Source: JBBQVO01 sp038211505
GTDB lineage: Bacteria > Chloroflexota > Dehalococcoidia > DSTF01 > JACRBR01
Direction of reading: 5' to 3'
Assembly (NCBI GenBank): GCA_038211505.1
Contig: JBBQVO010000218.1
Coordinates: 1 to 5,269, forward strand
DNA length: 5,269 nt
Positions within the stretch are counted from its first letter, which is position 1. Every line of letters begins with the position of its first letter. This document shows positions 1-5,081 of this stretch, in pieces. The notes below the pieces were generated by a model. It did not search any database, was not told the origin of the DNA, and was given only the letters and a program-made list of their open reading frames with translations. The translations under genes were made by a program, and so were the position numbers.

Positions 1-64
1 ACCCGTCCAGGACGACATACGTGGTCAGCATCAAGGCGACGAGCACGAACCAGATCGTCTCCAC
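1..64 (-). CDS. cydB: Cytochrome bd oxidase subunit II, N-terminal 21 codons (partial, runs off window)
   Basis: The frame opens with GTG at 64-62 and encodes METIWFVLVALMLTTYVVLDG, then leaves the window. This matches the conserved start of CydB: a first membrane helix beginning with a short 'ETIWF' motif and ending in the 'Y.VLDG' motif. CydB pairs with CydA to form the quinol:O2 oxidoreductase in the inner membrane. The start lies 8 bp after the cydA stop, the usual tight cydAB arrangement, so the two are almost certainly cotranscribed. A GGAGGG-like sequence lies 11 nt upstream inside the end of cydA. Only the first helix is visible, so the length and integrity of the rest cannot be judged. 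The identification is firm because of both motif and position. Confidence 0.9.
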   Translation of the reverse strand, partial: METIWFVLVALMLTTYVVLDG

Positions 65-72
65 GTCGTCGC

Positions 73-1425
73 CTACCCTCCACTGCCCGTGAGGGCTTCG
101 CTGACGTCAGTCCGCGGACCACGTACGAGCTCGTGGGACACGAGAACGATGAAGAGAATCGCCAGGGCCGCGTACAGCCCCATGAATCCCAGCAGTGTAA
201 ACAGGGCGTTGCCGGCGCCCACACGTGGCGAGAGCCCGGCAGTCGTCCGCATGAGCCCGTAGACGAGCCAGGGCTGGCGGCCGATCTCCGCGGTCATCCA
301 TCCCGCTGTATTCGCGATGTACGGGAAGGGCGCCGAGAGCATCAGGGCCCATAACATCCAGCGGCTCTCAAAGAGGCGCCGTCGCCACAGCAGCACGATC
401 GCCAGGGTCATCTCCAGCACAAACAGCGTCCCGAGGCCCGCCATGATGTGATAGCTGAAATACAGCAGTGGGATGTTGGTCGGCCACTGATCTTGCGGGA
501 ATTCATTGAGCCCCTTCACTTCGGCTGTCGTCGTGCCGTAGACGAGAAAGCTCAAGGCGCGGTTCACGACGATCGGGTTGTCGATCCGCTGATGCTCGGC
601 GTCGGGCTGGCCGAGGATGACGAGCGGTGCACCCGTTTCGGTCTTGAACAAGCCTTCCATCGCGGCCGTCGTGACCGGTTGATGGCGCGCCATGTATCGG
701 CCCTGCAGGTCGCCGGTCGGAAAGACTTGCATAATCGACGCAGTCGCGCCGGCGACGACGCCGACGCGAAGAAAGATGCGAGCCTGATCGCGGAACGACC
801 CGTCGAGCAGGTAGTACGCGCCCGTGGCCGCCATGACAAAGGCGCCCGTGACGAGCGCACCGCACATGTTGTGTGCGTACTGCAGCAGCGCCCACGGATT
901 CAGCAGCAGGCCCCAGAAGCTCGCGACGTCGTACGAGCCGTTCGGCAACAGCGTATACGCGACCGGATGCTGCATCCACGCGTCGGTGACGATGATGAAG
1001 AACCCGGAGAGCCAGGAGCCGAGGAACACCGCCACCGACACCCACCAGTGCCCCCACCGGCTCAGACGGCGCTCGCCGAACAGAAACAGCCCGAGAAACG
1101 CGGACTCGAGGAAAAACGAGAAGACACCTTCCATGACCAGCGGCTGTCCGATGACGCCGCCCGTCAGGCGCGCGAATTGCGCCCAGTTCGTACCAAACTG
1201 GAACTCCATCGGAATGCCGGTCACGACGCCTAGCGTGAAGTTGATGCCGAAGATGCGCGCCCAGAACCGTGCGGCATCGTTGTAGCGTTCCTCGTGGCGC
1301 GTCAGCGCAAGCGTCTTGAGGACGACGATCAGCGGCGCCAGCCCCATGGTGAGCTGGGGAAACAGGTAGTGAAAGGTGACCGTGAACCCGAACTGCAGCC
1401 GATGCAGGAACAGCGCTTGGTCCAC
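73..1425 (-). CDS. cydA: Cytochrome bd ubiquinol oxidase subunit I
   Basis: Encodes 450 residues, the heme-carrying subunit of the bd-type terminal oxidase, which oxidises quinol and reduces O2 to water in the inner membrane without pumping protons. Visible landmarks, matched to E. coli CydA from memory: His19 in 'TFHYLF' (high-spin heme ligand), Glu99 and Glu107 in 'MEGVFSFFLES' (proton path), His185 in 'QYAHNM' and Met328 in 'YHIMAGLG' (b558 ligands), the quinol loop around 'GRYMARHQP' to 'AAMEG' with Glu257, and 'GWMTAEIGRQPW' at 375-386. About nine hydrophobic segments are present. The protein is shorter than E. coli CydA (about 520 residues), which fits the short Q-loop class. Two positions differ from E. 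coli: Thr252 in place of the quinol-loop Lys, and His326 in place of the Arg two residues before the heme Met. The start is GTG, backed by AGGAG 7 nt upstream. cydB follows after 8 bp. Confidence 0.97.
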   Translation of the reverse strand: MDQALFLHRLQFGFTVTFHYLFPQLTMGLAPLIVVLKTLALTRHEERYNDAARFWARIFGINFTLGVVTGIPMEFQFGTNWAQFARLTGGVIGQPLVMEGVFSFFLESAFLGLFLFGERRLSRWGHWWVSVAVFLGSWLSGFFIIVTDAWMQHPVAYTLLPNGSYDVASFWGLLLNPWALLQYAHNMCGALVTGAFVMAATGAYYLLDGSFRDQARIFLRVGVVAGATASIMQVFPTGDLQGRYMARHQPVTTAAMEGLFKTETGAPLVILGQPDAEHQRIDNPIVVNRALSFLVYGTTTAEVKGLNEFPQDQWPTNIPLLYFSYHIMAGLGTLFVLEMTLAIVLLWRRRLFESRWMLWALMLSAPFPYIANTAGWMTAEIGRQPWLVYGLMRTTAGLSPRVGAGNALFTLLGFMGLYAALAILFIVLVSHELVRGPRTDVSEALTGSGG

Positions 1426-1432
1426 CAGAAGG

Positions 1433-1437
1433 CTCCT
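1433..1437 (-). promoter_or_regulatory. Ribosome binding site of cydA
   Basis: The minus strand reads AGGAG here, 7 nt before the GTG at 1425-1423. It decides in favour of this non-ATG start, which also places the heme-ligand histidine at residue 19 as in E. coli CydA. Confidence 0.75.
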
Positions 1438-1473
1438 GGATCAGCGTAGCGCAGACCGGCGGCTATGGCGCAA

Positions 1474-1563
1474 CTAGGTTCGCTTCGGATGCTGGGTGTC
1501 GTACAGCAGCTGTTCGACAGGGACGCCCAGATGATTCAGGCGGTTCAAGAAGATCGCCGCCAT
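1474..1563 (-). CDS. Possible 29-aa ORF, or the in-frame tail of the small acidic protein
   Basis: A short frame runs from ATG at 1563-1561 to TAG at 1474-1476. The product begins MAAIFLNRLNHLG and ends YDTQHPKRT. It is not recognised. The open frame actually begins directly after the TAG stop of the upstream small acidic gene and is in the same frame, giving 38 sense codons from 1590 to 1477. About four fifths of those codons end in G or C, as expected of real coding DNA in this genome. No good ribosome binding site precedes the ATG. It could be a small independent protein, the former C-terminus of the acidic protein cut off by a nonsense change, a stop-readthrough extension, or chance. Confidence as an independent gene is low. 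Confidence 0.25.
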   Translation of the reverse strand: MAAIFLNRLNHLGVPVEQLLYDTQHPKRT

Positions 1564-1590
1564 TCGGGTCCAGCGGTCGGCGCGCAGACG

Positions 1591-1833
1591 CTAAGTCTCA
1601 TGCGTGCGCACCGGCTGTTCGGGATGATCCGCCGCATCCTCAATACCCTCGATGACTTCCGCCTCGTAGGCCTGCCCGGTGTCCGCCAGTTCCTCGACGC
1701 TCTCATCAGCCGCATCCGCGATTTGAGACAGCCCCTGCGTGTCTCCCGATTGGCCGCCGCTGTCGGGTCCCACCTGACCAGGATCATCACCACGTTCATC
1801 CATCTGCGCCCCATTGCTTGTACTTCTCACCAT
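1591..1833 (-). CDS. Small, strongly acidic hypothetical protein (80 aa)
   Basis: Encodes 80 residues rich in Asp, Glu, Gly and Gln, with no signal peptide and no membrane segment. A disordered Gly/Gln/Asp-rich head (residues 10-32) is followed by a conserved-looking core at 33-65 containing 'GLSQIADAADESVEEL', 'AYEAEVIEG' and 'IEDAADHPE', and a tail 'VRTHET'. I recall similar small acidic proteins with an 'ESVEEL..(G/D)Q..EAE' core and a 'THE' tail annotated as hypothetical in other GC-rich bacteria. That is memory, not a search. The start at 1833 is chosen because GGAGAG lies 7 nt upstream. The longer reading from 1896 adds 21 Arg/Leu-rich residues without such a site. It sits 90 bp after the PRC-barrel gene and 165 bp before cydA on the same strand. 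Function unknown. See also the in-frame continuation past its stop. Confidence 0.72.
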   Translation of the reverse strand: MVRSTSNGAQMDERGDDPGQVGPDSGGQSGDTQGLSQIADAADESVEELADTGQAYEAEVIEGIEDAADHPEQPVRTHET

Positions 1834-1923
1834 GAAAGACTCTCCATAAGGTCGGCGAAGCCGTCGAGAATCGTGCGACAGTTGTGCGTTCAACACGCAG
1901 CGTTCGGATCCACGGCGGGCCCT
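1834..1923 (-). other. 90-bp intergenic gap with short inverted repeats
   Basis: The gap between the PRC-barrel stop and the small acidic gene holds two small hairpin-forming inverted repeats: TGCGT/ACGCA with a 5-nt loop at 1885-1899, and CGGC/GCCG with a 3-nt loop at 1853-1863. Neither is followed by a T-run in the direction of transcription, so they are not convincing intrinsic terminators. They could be leader structure or chance. No clear promoter was found. Confidence 0.2.
1840..1845 (-). promoter_or_regulatory. Ribosome binding site of the small acidic gene
   Basis: The minus strand reads GGAGAG, ending 7 nt before the ATG at 1833-1831. This favours the 80-residue reading over the longer one that begins at 1896. 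Confidence 0.6.
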
Positions 1924-2727
1924 CTATGCGACCGGCGGCGCCGACCCGTCGCGGACGTTCCTCATCGCCCAGTAGCCGGGCCGGCCGTAGTGCTCGTACA
2001 TCGCCTGCTCCTGTTGCCGATCGAGTTGCGCCGCCTCGTCGTACCGCGGTGCACTCTTGATCGCCTCGCGAGTCAGCCCCGCCGATACCTTCGCGTCCGA
2101 CCAACTCACCCGCTCGATCCATTGCGGCGCGACCAGCACCTGCCGACCGCCCCACCAGTTGCTCGTGTTGACGATCAAATAGCGGATCGCCCAGGTGTGC
2201 TCGTCGACGAGAAAATCCTCGATGTGCCCGATATCCCCGTCGGTCGCGTGAATGTGCGACCCGCGCACCGCGGCGCAACTGCGCAGGTGGGAGTCGTCCG
2301 GGCTGCGATTCGACGTGACCGCATGTGCTTTCATGTCCATCTCGACGCGGTTTTCGACGTCCAGGCTGCCCGGGTAAGCGCCCATCCCCCACAGGCCGCC
2401 GCCTCCCCAGTAGCACGGGTAGGCGTAATAGCCGAAGTACTTCGCTTCATCCTGGCGCGACACCGGTTTTCGCGTGTCGATGTCGGGACTCTTCTCCACC
2501 TGCGCCTTGGTGAGCGAGACGGGCAGCAGCTGTCCGGCCCAGTCCGGATGGCCGATGGCGAGCGGCGAGATCAGGACTTTTCGGCCGGGGAGCCATGTGC
2601 CCGTGTCGACGATGAGGTACCGAATCGCCCAGTCGTCGTCGTCAAAATAGAAGTCTTCAACGTGACCGATGACGCCGTCGGTGGCGCGGATCGCGTAACC
2701 TCGGAGATCTTTCACGTTGCGCAACAT
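1924..2727 (-). CDS. Tandem PRC-barrel domain protein (267 aa)
   Basis: The protein contains two copies of a PRC-barrel unit. Copy 1 is about residues 8-107, with 'RATDGVIGHVEDF' at 14-26 and 'WAIRYLIVDT' at 33-42. Copy 2 is about 154-253, with 'HATDGDIGHIEDF' and 'WAIRYLIVNT'. In each copy the barrel is followed by a similar tail: an 'SLT' or 'GLT' helix, a 'KS.P..D' stretch, an 'R(Q)..E' segment and a terminal aromatic 'Y...P.YW'. A 46-residue linker with a Gly/Trp-rich start (GGGGLWGMG) joins them. PRC-barrels occur in the photosynthetic reaction centre H subunit and in RimM. Stand-alone members are common in bacteria and mostly uncharacterised, so no reaction is assigned. No signal peptide or membrane helix is seen, so a cytoplasmic location is likely. 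The ATG at 2727 is supported by AAGGAAGG 8 nt upstream. It lies 30 bp after the lipoprotein gene, consistent with an operon. Confidence 0.9.
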   Translation of the reverse strand: MLRNVKDLRGYAIRATDGVIGHVEDFYFDDDDWAIRYLIVDTGTWLPGRKVLISPLAIGHPDWAGQLLPVSLTKAQVEKSPDIDTRKPVSRQDEAKYFGYYAYPCYWGGGGLWGMGAYPGSLDVENRVEMDMKAHAVTSNRSPDDSHLRSCAAVRGSHIHATDGDIGHIEDFLVDEHTWAIRYLIVNTSNWWGGRQVLVAPQWIERVSWSDAKVSAGLTREAIKSAPRYDEAAQLDRQQEQAMYEHYGRPGYWAMRNVRDGSAPPVA

Positions 2728-2735
2728 AACGTCTG

Positions 2736-2743
2736 CCTTCCTT
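2736..2743 (-). promoter_or_regulatory. Ribosome binding site of the PRC-barrel gene
   Basis: The minus strand reads AAGGAAGG, ending 8 nt before the ATG at 2727-2725. It supports this start, which places the first barrel immediately at the N-terminus. Confidence 0.65.
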
Positions 2744-2757
2744 GATTGATGCGATTT

Positions 2758-3474
2758 CTATCGCGTGAAGATTTTCTCCAGCCGTTTCGCCGCTGCCCGT
2801 TCCGCCCGGACCTGCGCGACCATGTCAGCCGGCTGCTTCGCGCCTTCGAGCTGTACGACGATGTCGGTGAACCGGCGAGCGTCGTCGGCATCGCCACGTT
2901 GGAGGACGGAGCGTTCCGTGGCATTCCAGGTCTGCCGCAACTCGGCCATCGCCTGGGCCCGTAAGGACGGACGCGAGGCGGCCAGACCCAGGTCGAGCTG
3001 TCGGCCGTAGTAACCGAGCAGCACGATCTGGTAGGGAACCTTGGTCTGGTAAGGCGAAGCGAGATCGGCGACGATGTGCGTGACGCCGTTCGCCGCGTCC
3101 ATGCTGGACACGCGCTGTCGTGCCTGGACGCTGCGCTGGAGCTCGGCGATCCGCGAGTGCAGCTGTTTAACCAGATCCGCCTTAAGGGCGAGGGTGCGAA
3201 GATCGGCTGCGGCGTCCTTCAGCGCCTTTAGAGACACCCCTGCGTCGTTCCATCGCGACGTCCGCGCCTCATCGAAGATCTCTTCAGCGGCGCTGGCGAT
3301 ATCTGGCAGCGCAAGCGGCGGGCGGTCTGCCGCCGGAATGACGGTCGCTGCTGCAGCCGGCACCGCGATCGCTGGCGGCGCGATCGGCGGCGCTGGCTGC
3401 TGGCGCGAACAGCTGATCATGCCGATCGCAGTGAGAACGATGACCGCGGCGCCACGGGAGATTAAATCGAACAT
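2758..3474 (-). CDS. Putative lipoprotein, mostly helical, function unknown (238 aa)
   Basis: From the ATG at 3474 the product has a short N-region with Arg7, a hydrophobic stretch at 8-20, and a lipobox-like 'GMISC' with Cys22. It therefore probably carries a lipoprotein signal peptide and is anchored at the cell envelope. Residues 27-57 form a Pro/Ala-rich linker. The rest (about 58-238) is rich in Ala, Leu, Arg and Asp and looks like several amphipathic helices, with a conserved-looking centre 'GVTHIVADLASPY' (130-142) and 'LLGYYGRQLDLG' (152-163), and a Trp at 183. No CXXCH heme motif is present, so it is not a c-type cytochrome. I do not recognise the family with confidence. The start is set by GGAGG 8 nt upstream. 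A longer frame to 3540 would overlap the preceding gene and bury the signal peptide. It sits 34 bp after the stress gene and 30 bp before the PRC-barrel gene. Confidence 0.8.
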   Translation of the reverse strand: MFDLISRGAAVIVLTAIGMISCSRQQPAPPIAPPAIAVPAAAATVIPAADRPPLALPDIASAAEEIFDEARTSRWNDAGVSLKALKDAAADLRTLALKADLVKQLHSRIAELQRSVQARQRVSSMDAANGVTHIVADLASPYQTKVPYQIVLLGYYGRQLDLGLAASRPSLRAQAMAELRQTWNATERSVLQRGDADDARRFTDIVVQLEGAKQPADMVAQVRAERAAAKRLEKIFTR

Positions 3475-3482
3475 TGGCAAGG

Positions 3483-3487
3483 CCTCC
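3483..3487 (-). promoter_or_regulatory. Ribosome binding site that sets the lipoprotein start
   Basis: GGAGG on the minus strand, ending 8 nt before the ATG at 3474-3472. It selects this internal start, which gives a proper lipoprotein signal peptide and no overlap with the upstream gene. Confidence 0.75.
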
Positions 3488-3508
3488 GGCGTAACACGAA
3501 CCATGATC

Positions 3509-4078
3509 TCAGCTGCAGCAGCGGTACGGTTTCGCCTCATAATGCGTCGCGTCAGTGAGGATCGCGCGCCCCTTGTTCACTTCGTCGTGCGTCCCATGGG
3601 CGATGACGACAAACTTGCCTGCTTTGATCTGCGTTTCATACGAAAGGACGCTATCCTTCGGAATCCCGATACTGAACAGTCCTGCTCCGAGCGCGCTCAT
3701 GCCGCCGACGAGCGTGGCGCCTTCGAGCCCGCCGACAATCCAGGCGACCAGAGGTCCGGCGGCGAAGAGCGGTCCGATGCCCGGAATGACGAAGAGCGCC
3801 GACCCGAAGAGCAGCCCCCAAAATCCGCCCCAGAACGCGCCGGCCTTGCCCCAGGACTTCATCCGATCGCCCGTGTTGTAGTAGCCGACGACGCCTTCTT
3901 CGGTGGCGTAGTCTCTGCCGACGATGGAAAGCTTCTGCATATCGAACCCCGACTTCGCCAGTGCGCGAATGGCCTGCTCGGCTTCGGTGTGGCTATCGTA
4001 GACAGCCACGGCGCTGCCGTGTCCTGCCGCGTCCGTGGTGATAGATGTCTCCGAGATGGGTGTCACGATTGCTGCCAT
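3509..4078 (-). CDS. General stress protein, YflT/17M-like (189 aa)
   Basis: Three parts are visible. Residues 23-56 are an alpha/beta segment with 'AVAVYDSHTEAEQAIRAL' and 'GFDMQKLSIVGRD'. Residues 61-136 begin with 'VVGYYNTGDRMKSWGKAG' and continue as a Gly- and aromatic-rich hydrophobic stretch able to form two membrane-inserting hairpins (around 80-103 and 107-137). Residues 139-174 return to alpha/beta with 'IPKDSVLSYE' and 'KFVVIAHGT', ending in a helix. This is the layout of proteins annotated as general stress protein 17M or YflT-like. The molecular role of the family is not known. The C-terminus 'YRCCS' has an unusual vicinal Cys pair. The start at 4078 has GGAGG 7 nt upstream. The reading from 4132 adds an Arg/His-rich 18-residue leader that looks noncoding. 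It is the first gene of the leftward cluster, so the promoter should lie to its right, but none could be defined. Confidence 0.88.
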   Translation of the reverse strand: MAAIVTPISETSITTDAAGHGSAVAVYDSHTEAEQAIRALAKSGFDMQKLSIVGRDYATEEGVVGYYNTGDRMKSWGKAGAFWGGFWGLLFGSALFVIPGIGPLFAAGPLVAWIVGGLEGATLVGGMSALGAGLFSIGIPKDSVLSYETQIKAGKFVVIAHGTHDEVNKGRAILTDATHYEAKPYRCCS

Positions 4079-4085
4079 TAGTGAA

Positions 4086-4090
4086 CCTCC
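4086..4090 (-). promoter_or_regulatory. Ribosome binding site that sets the stress-protein start
   Basis: GGAGG on the minus strand, ending 7 nt before the ATG at 4078-4076. It supports the 189-residue reading. Confidence 0.75.
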
Positions 4091-4442
4091 GAGATGAAGC
4101 GAGTGTGATCGTCCGAATCGTCGGCGCGTCATTTCGAGCGGGTCGAGATTCAGGCAGGCCGCCAGGCGTCCCTATCCGCAACGATAGATCCGTCGTCGAT
4201 GTTCACGCTGTCTCGAACGGCACACACGTTAGGGATATCGCGGAGGTTACCGGCTAGGTCCGTCGCAGCATCAAGAAGTCGTAACGGCAGTCGGGGGATC
4301 GCCCGCAACTACGGACGCGCGAGATTCATGTTAGCTGCGAAGCGCGAGGACTCGCGGCTCCTCGATACTCTCGGGCCGCTCATTCTTCCGGCGTGGACCA
4401 GGAAGGCGAATACTGGGTCCGTCGAATCTCCTCTCGGTGCTG
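4091..4442. other. Intergenic stretch with no supportable gene
   Basis: All frames here are short, with low-complexity Arg/Ser/Pro-rich translations typical of noncoding GC-rich DNA. The promoter of the leftward cluster is expected here, but no convincing -35/-10 pair or sigma-54 GG-N10-GC arrangement was seen. A small inverted repeat, CTATC/GATAG with a 6-nt loop at 4172-4187, lies about 95-110 bp upstream of the stress-gene start. Its role is unknown and it may be chance. Confidence 0.5.
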
Positions 4443-4562
4443 TCACGCCTTGAGTGAGAGTTCGAAATGAAGACCCTCGTTCCGTTGAAGGCGGGCGATC
4501 ACGTCGAATAGATTTCGCGCTTGAGATTCCCCACTGGTATCGACGATCAGTCGTTCGGTGTC
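4443..4562 (-). pseudogene. Possible remnant: start-less open frame with protein-like C-terminus
   Basis: On the minus strand a frame with no in-frame ATG or TTG and no plausible upstream start runs open from 4673 to a TGA at 4443-4445. The last 35 or so residues look like real protein: 'ERLIVDTSGESQ', then 'ARNLFDVIARLQRNEG' as an amphipathic helix, then 'LHFELSLKA' as a strand. The part to the right of about 4562 (Ser/Ala/Arg-rich) looks noncoding and overlaps the TolB-like remnant on the other strand. Codon third positions are less GC-rich than in the intact genes, which fits decay or chance. The family is not recognised. It may be the 3' end of a gene whose 5' part was deleted. Confidence 0.25.
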
Positions 4563-4616
4563 GTTTCTTGAATATGACTGGGCAGGAGATGCGCCGGCAG
4601 ATCTGGCCGGATCTAG

Positions 4617-5009
4617 AGAGCGTATGTCTGCAGGTATGCCCTTAGCGAATCGAGCGGCGTGGCTGAGATTTCGCTATCGCAAAGTAGCGAGCAGGTGTCG
4701 ACCGGCGGCGGTAACAGACCCGCCTGGGCGCGGAACGGCCGAGAGTTGTTCTACGTCGATGCCGCCACCACGTTAACGGCGGTTCCGGTGCAGACGACCG
4801 GGTCGACGTTCAGCGCCGGCAATCCGGCGAAGGTGTTCGACACGAAGTACGCGATGCCGGTCACTTTCCGCACGTACGACGTGTCACCGGACGGCCAGCG
4901 GTTCCTGATGATCAAGGACGGCACGACCGACGGCAACGCGCCGCTGCCGAGCCTCGTCGTCGTCGAACACTGGTTCGAGGAACTGAAGCGTCTCCTTCCA
5001 GCGAAGTAG
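4617..5009 (+). pseudogene. C-terminal remnant of a TolB/WD40-like beta-propeller protein
   Basis: The open frame after a TAG at 4614-4616 encodes the last blades of a PD40/TolB-like propeller: 'SESSGVAEI', 'EQVSTGGGNRPAWARNGREL' with 'FYVD', 'LTAVPVQT', 'STFSAGNPAKVFDT', 'TYDVSPDGQRFLM' and the terminal 'VVEHWFEELKRLLP'. In Acidobacteriota and relatives this end belongs to long proteins, often Ser/Thr protein kinases with C-terminal TolB-like repeats, that run to many hundreds of residues. Here only about 130 codons remain. The first possible start, GTG at 4659, has no ribosome binding site and lies in the middle of a blade. Homology-like sequence extends upstream of it to about 4623 and then meets the stop. 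I see no kinase domain or remaining blades upstream. I infer a 5'-truncated, probably nonfunctional gene. Confidence 0.7.
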
Positions 5010-5081
5010 AATGAACTCATGGACGCGCTGGAATGTGCCGACCAAAGAACTCGGCTTCGCAAATGAAGCAGGGCGACTGCC

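Noticed and set aside
448..1233. Plus-strand open frame of 261 codons
   Set aside because: Fully antisense to cydA, which has conserved heme ligands. The translation is a charged, low-information Arg/Asp/His-rich sequence.
1465..2745. Long plus-strand open frame (426 codons)
   Set aside because: It lies antisense to the PRC-barrel and small acidic genes. Its translation is Arg/Val/Pro/His-rich with no domain, while the minus strand shows clear repeated PRC-barrel motifs and good ribosome binding sites. It is an artefact of GC-rich third positions.
3074..4081. Plus-strand open frame of 335 codons
   Set aside because: Antisense to the lipoprotein and stress-protein genes, spans their boundary, and shows no recognisable domain.
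4172..4187. CTATC/GATAG inverted repeat as an operator
   Set aside because: Only 5 bp per arm, with no second copy nearby and no promoter around it. Recorded as a note in the intergenic entry, not as a regulatory site.
4276..4285. AAGTCGTAAC, identical to a conserved piece near the 3' end of 16S rRNA
   Set aside because: The surrounding bases do not continue the rRNA match. A 10-base identity is too short to call an rRNA fragment.
4454..4645. Plus-strand 63-codon frame
   Set aside because: Arg-rich, no ribosome binding site, no recognisable motif, and overlaps the more protein-like minus-strand frame.
5019..5066. 15-codon ORF between the TolB-like remnant and the response regulator
   Set aside because: No ribosome binding site and no recognisable sequence. 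Such a short frame is expected by chance.
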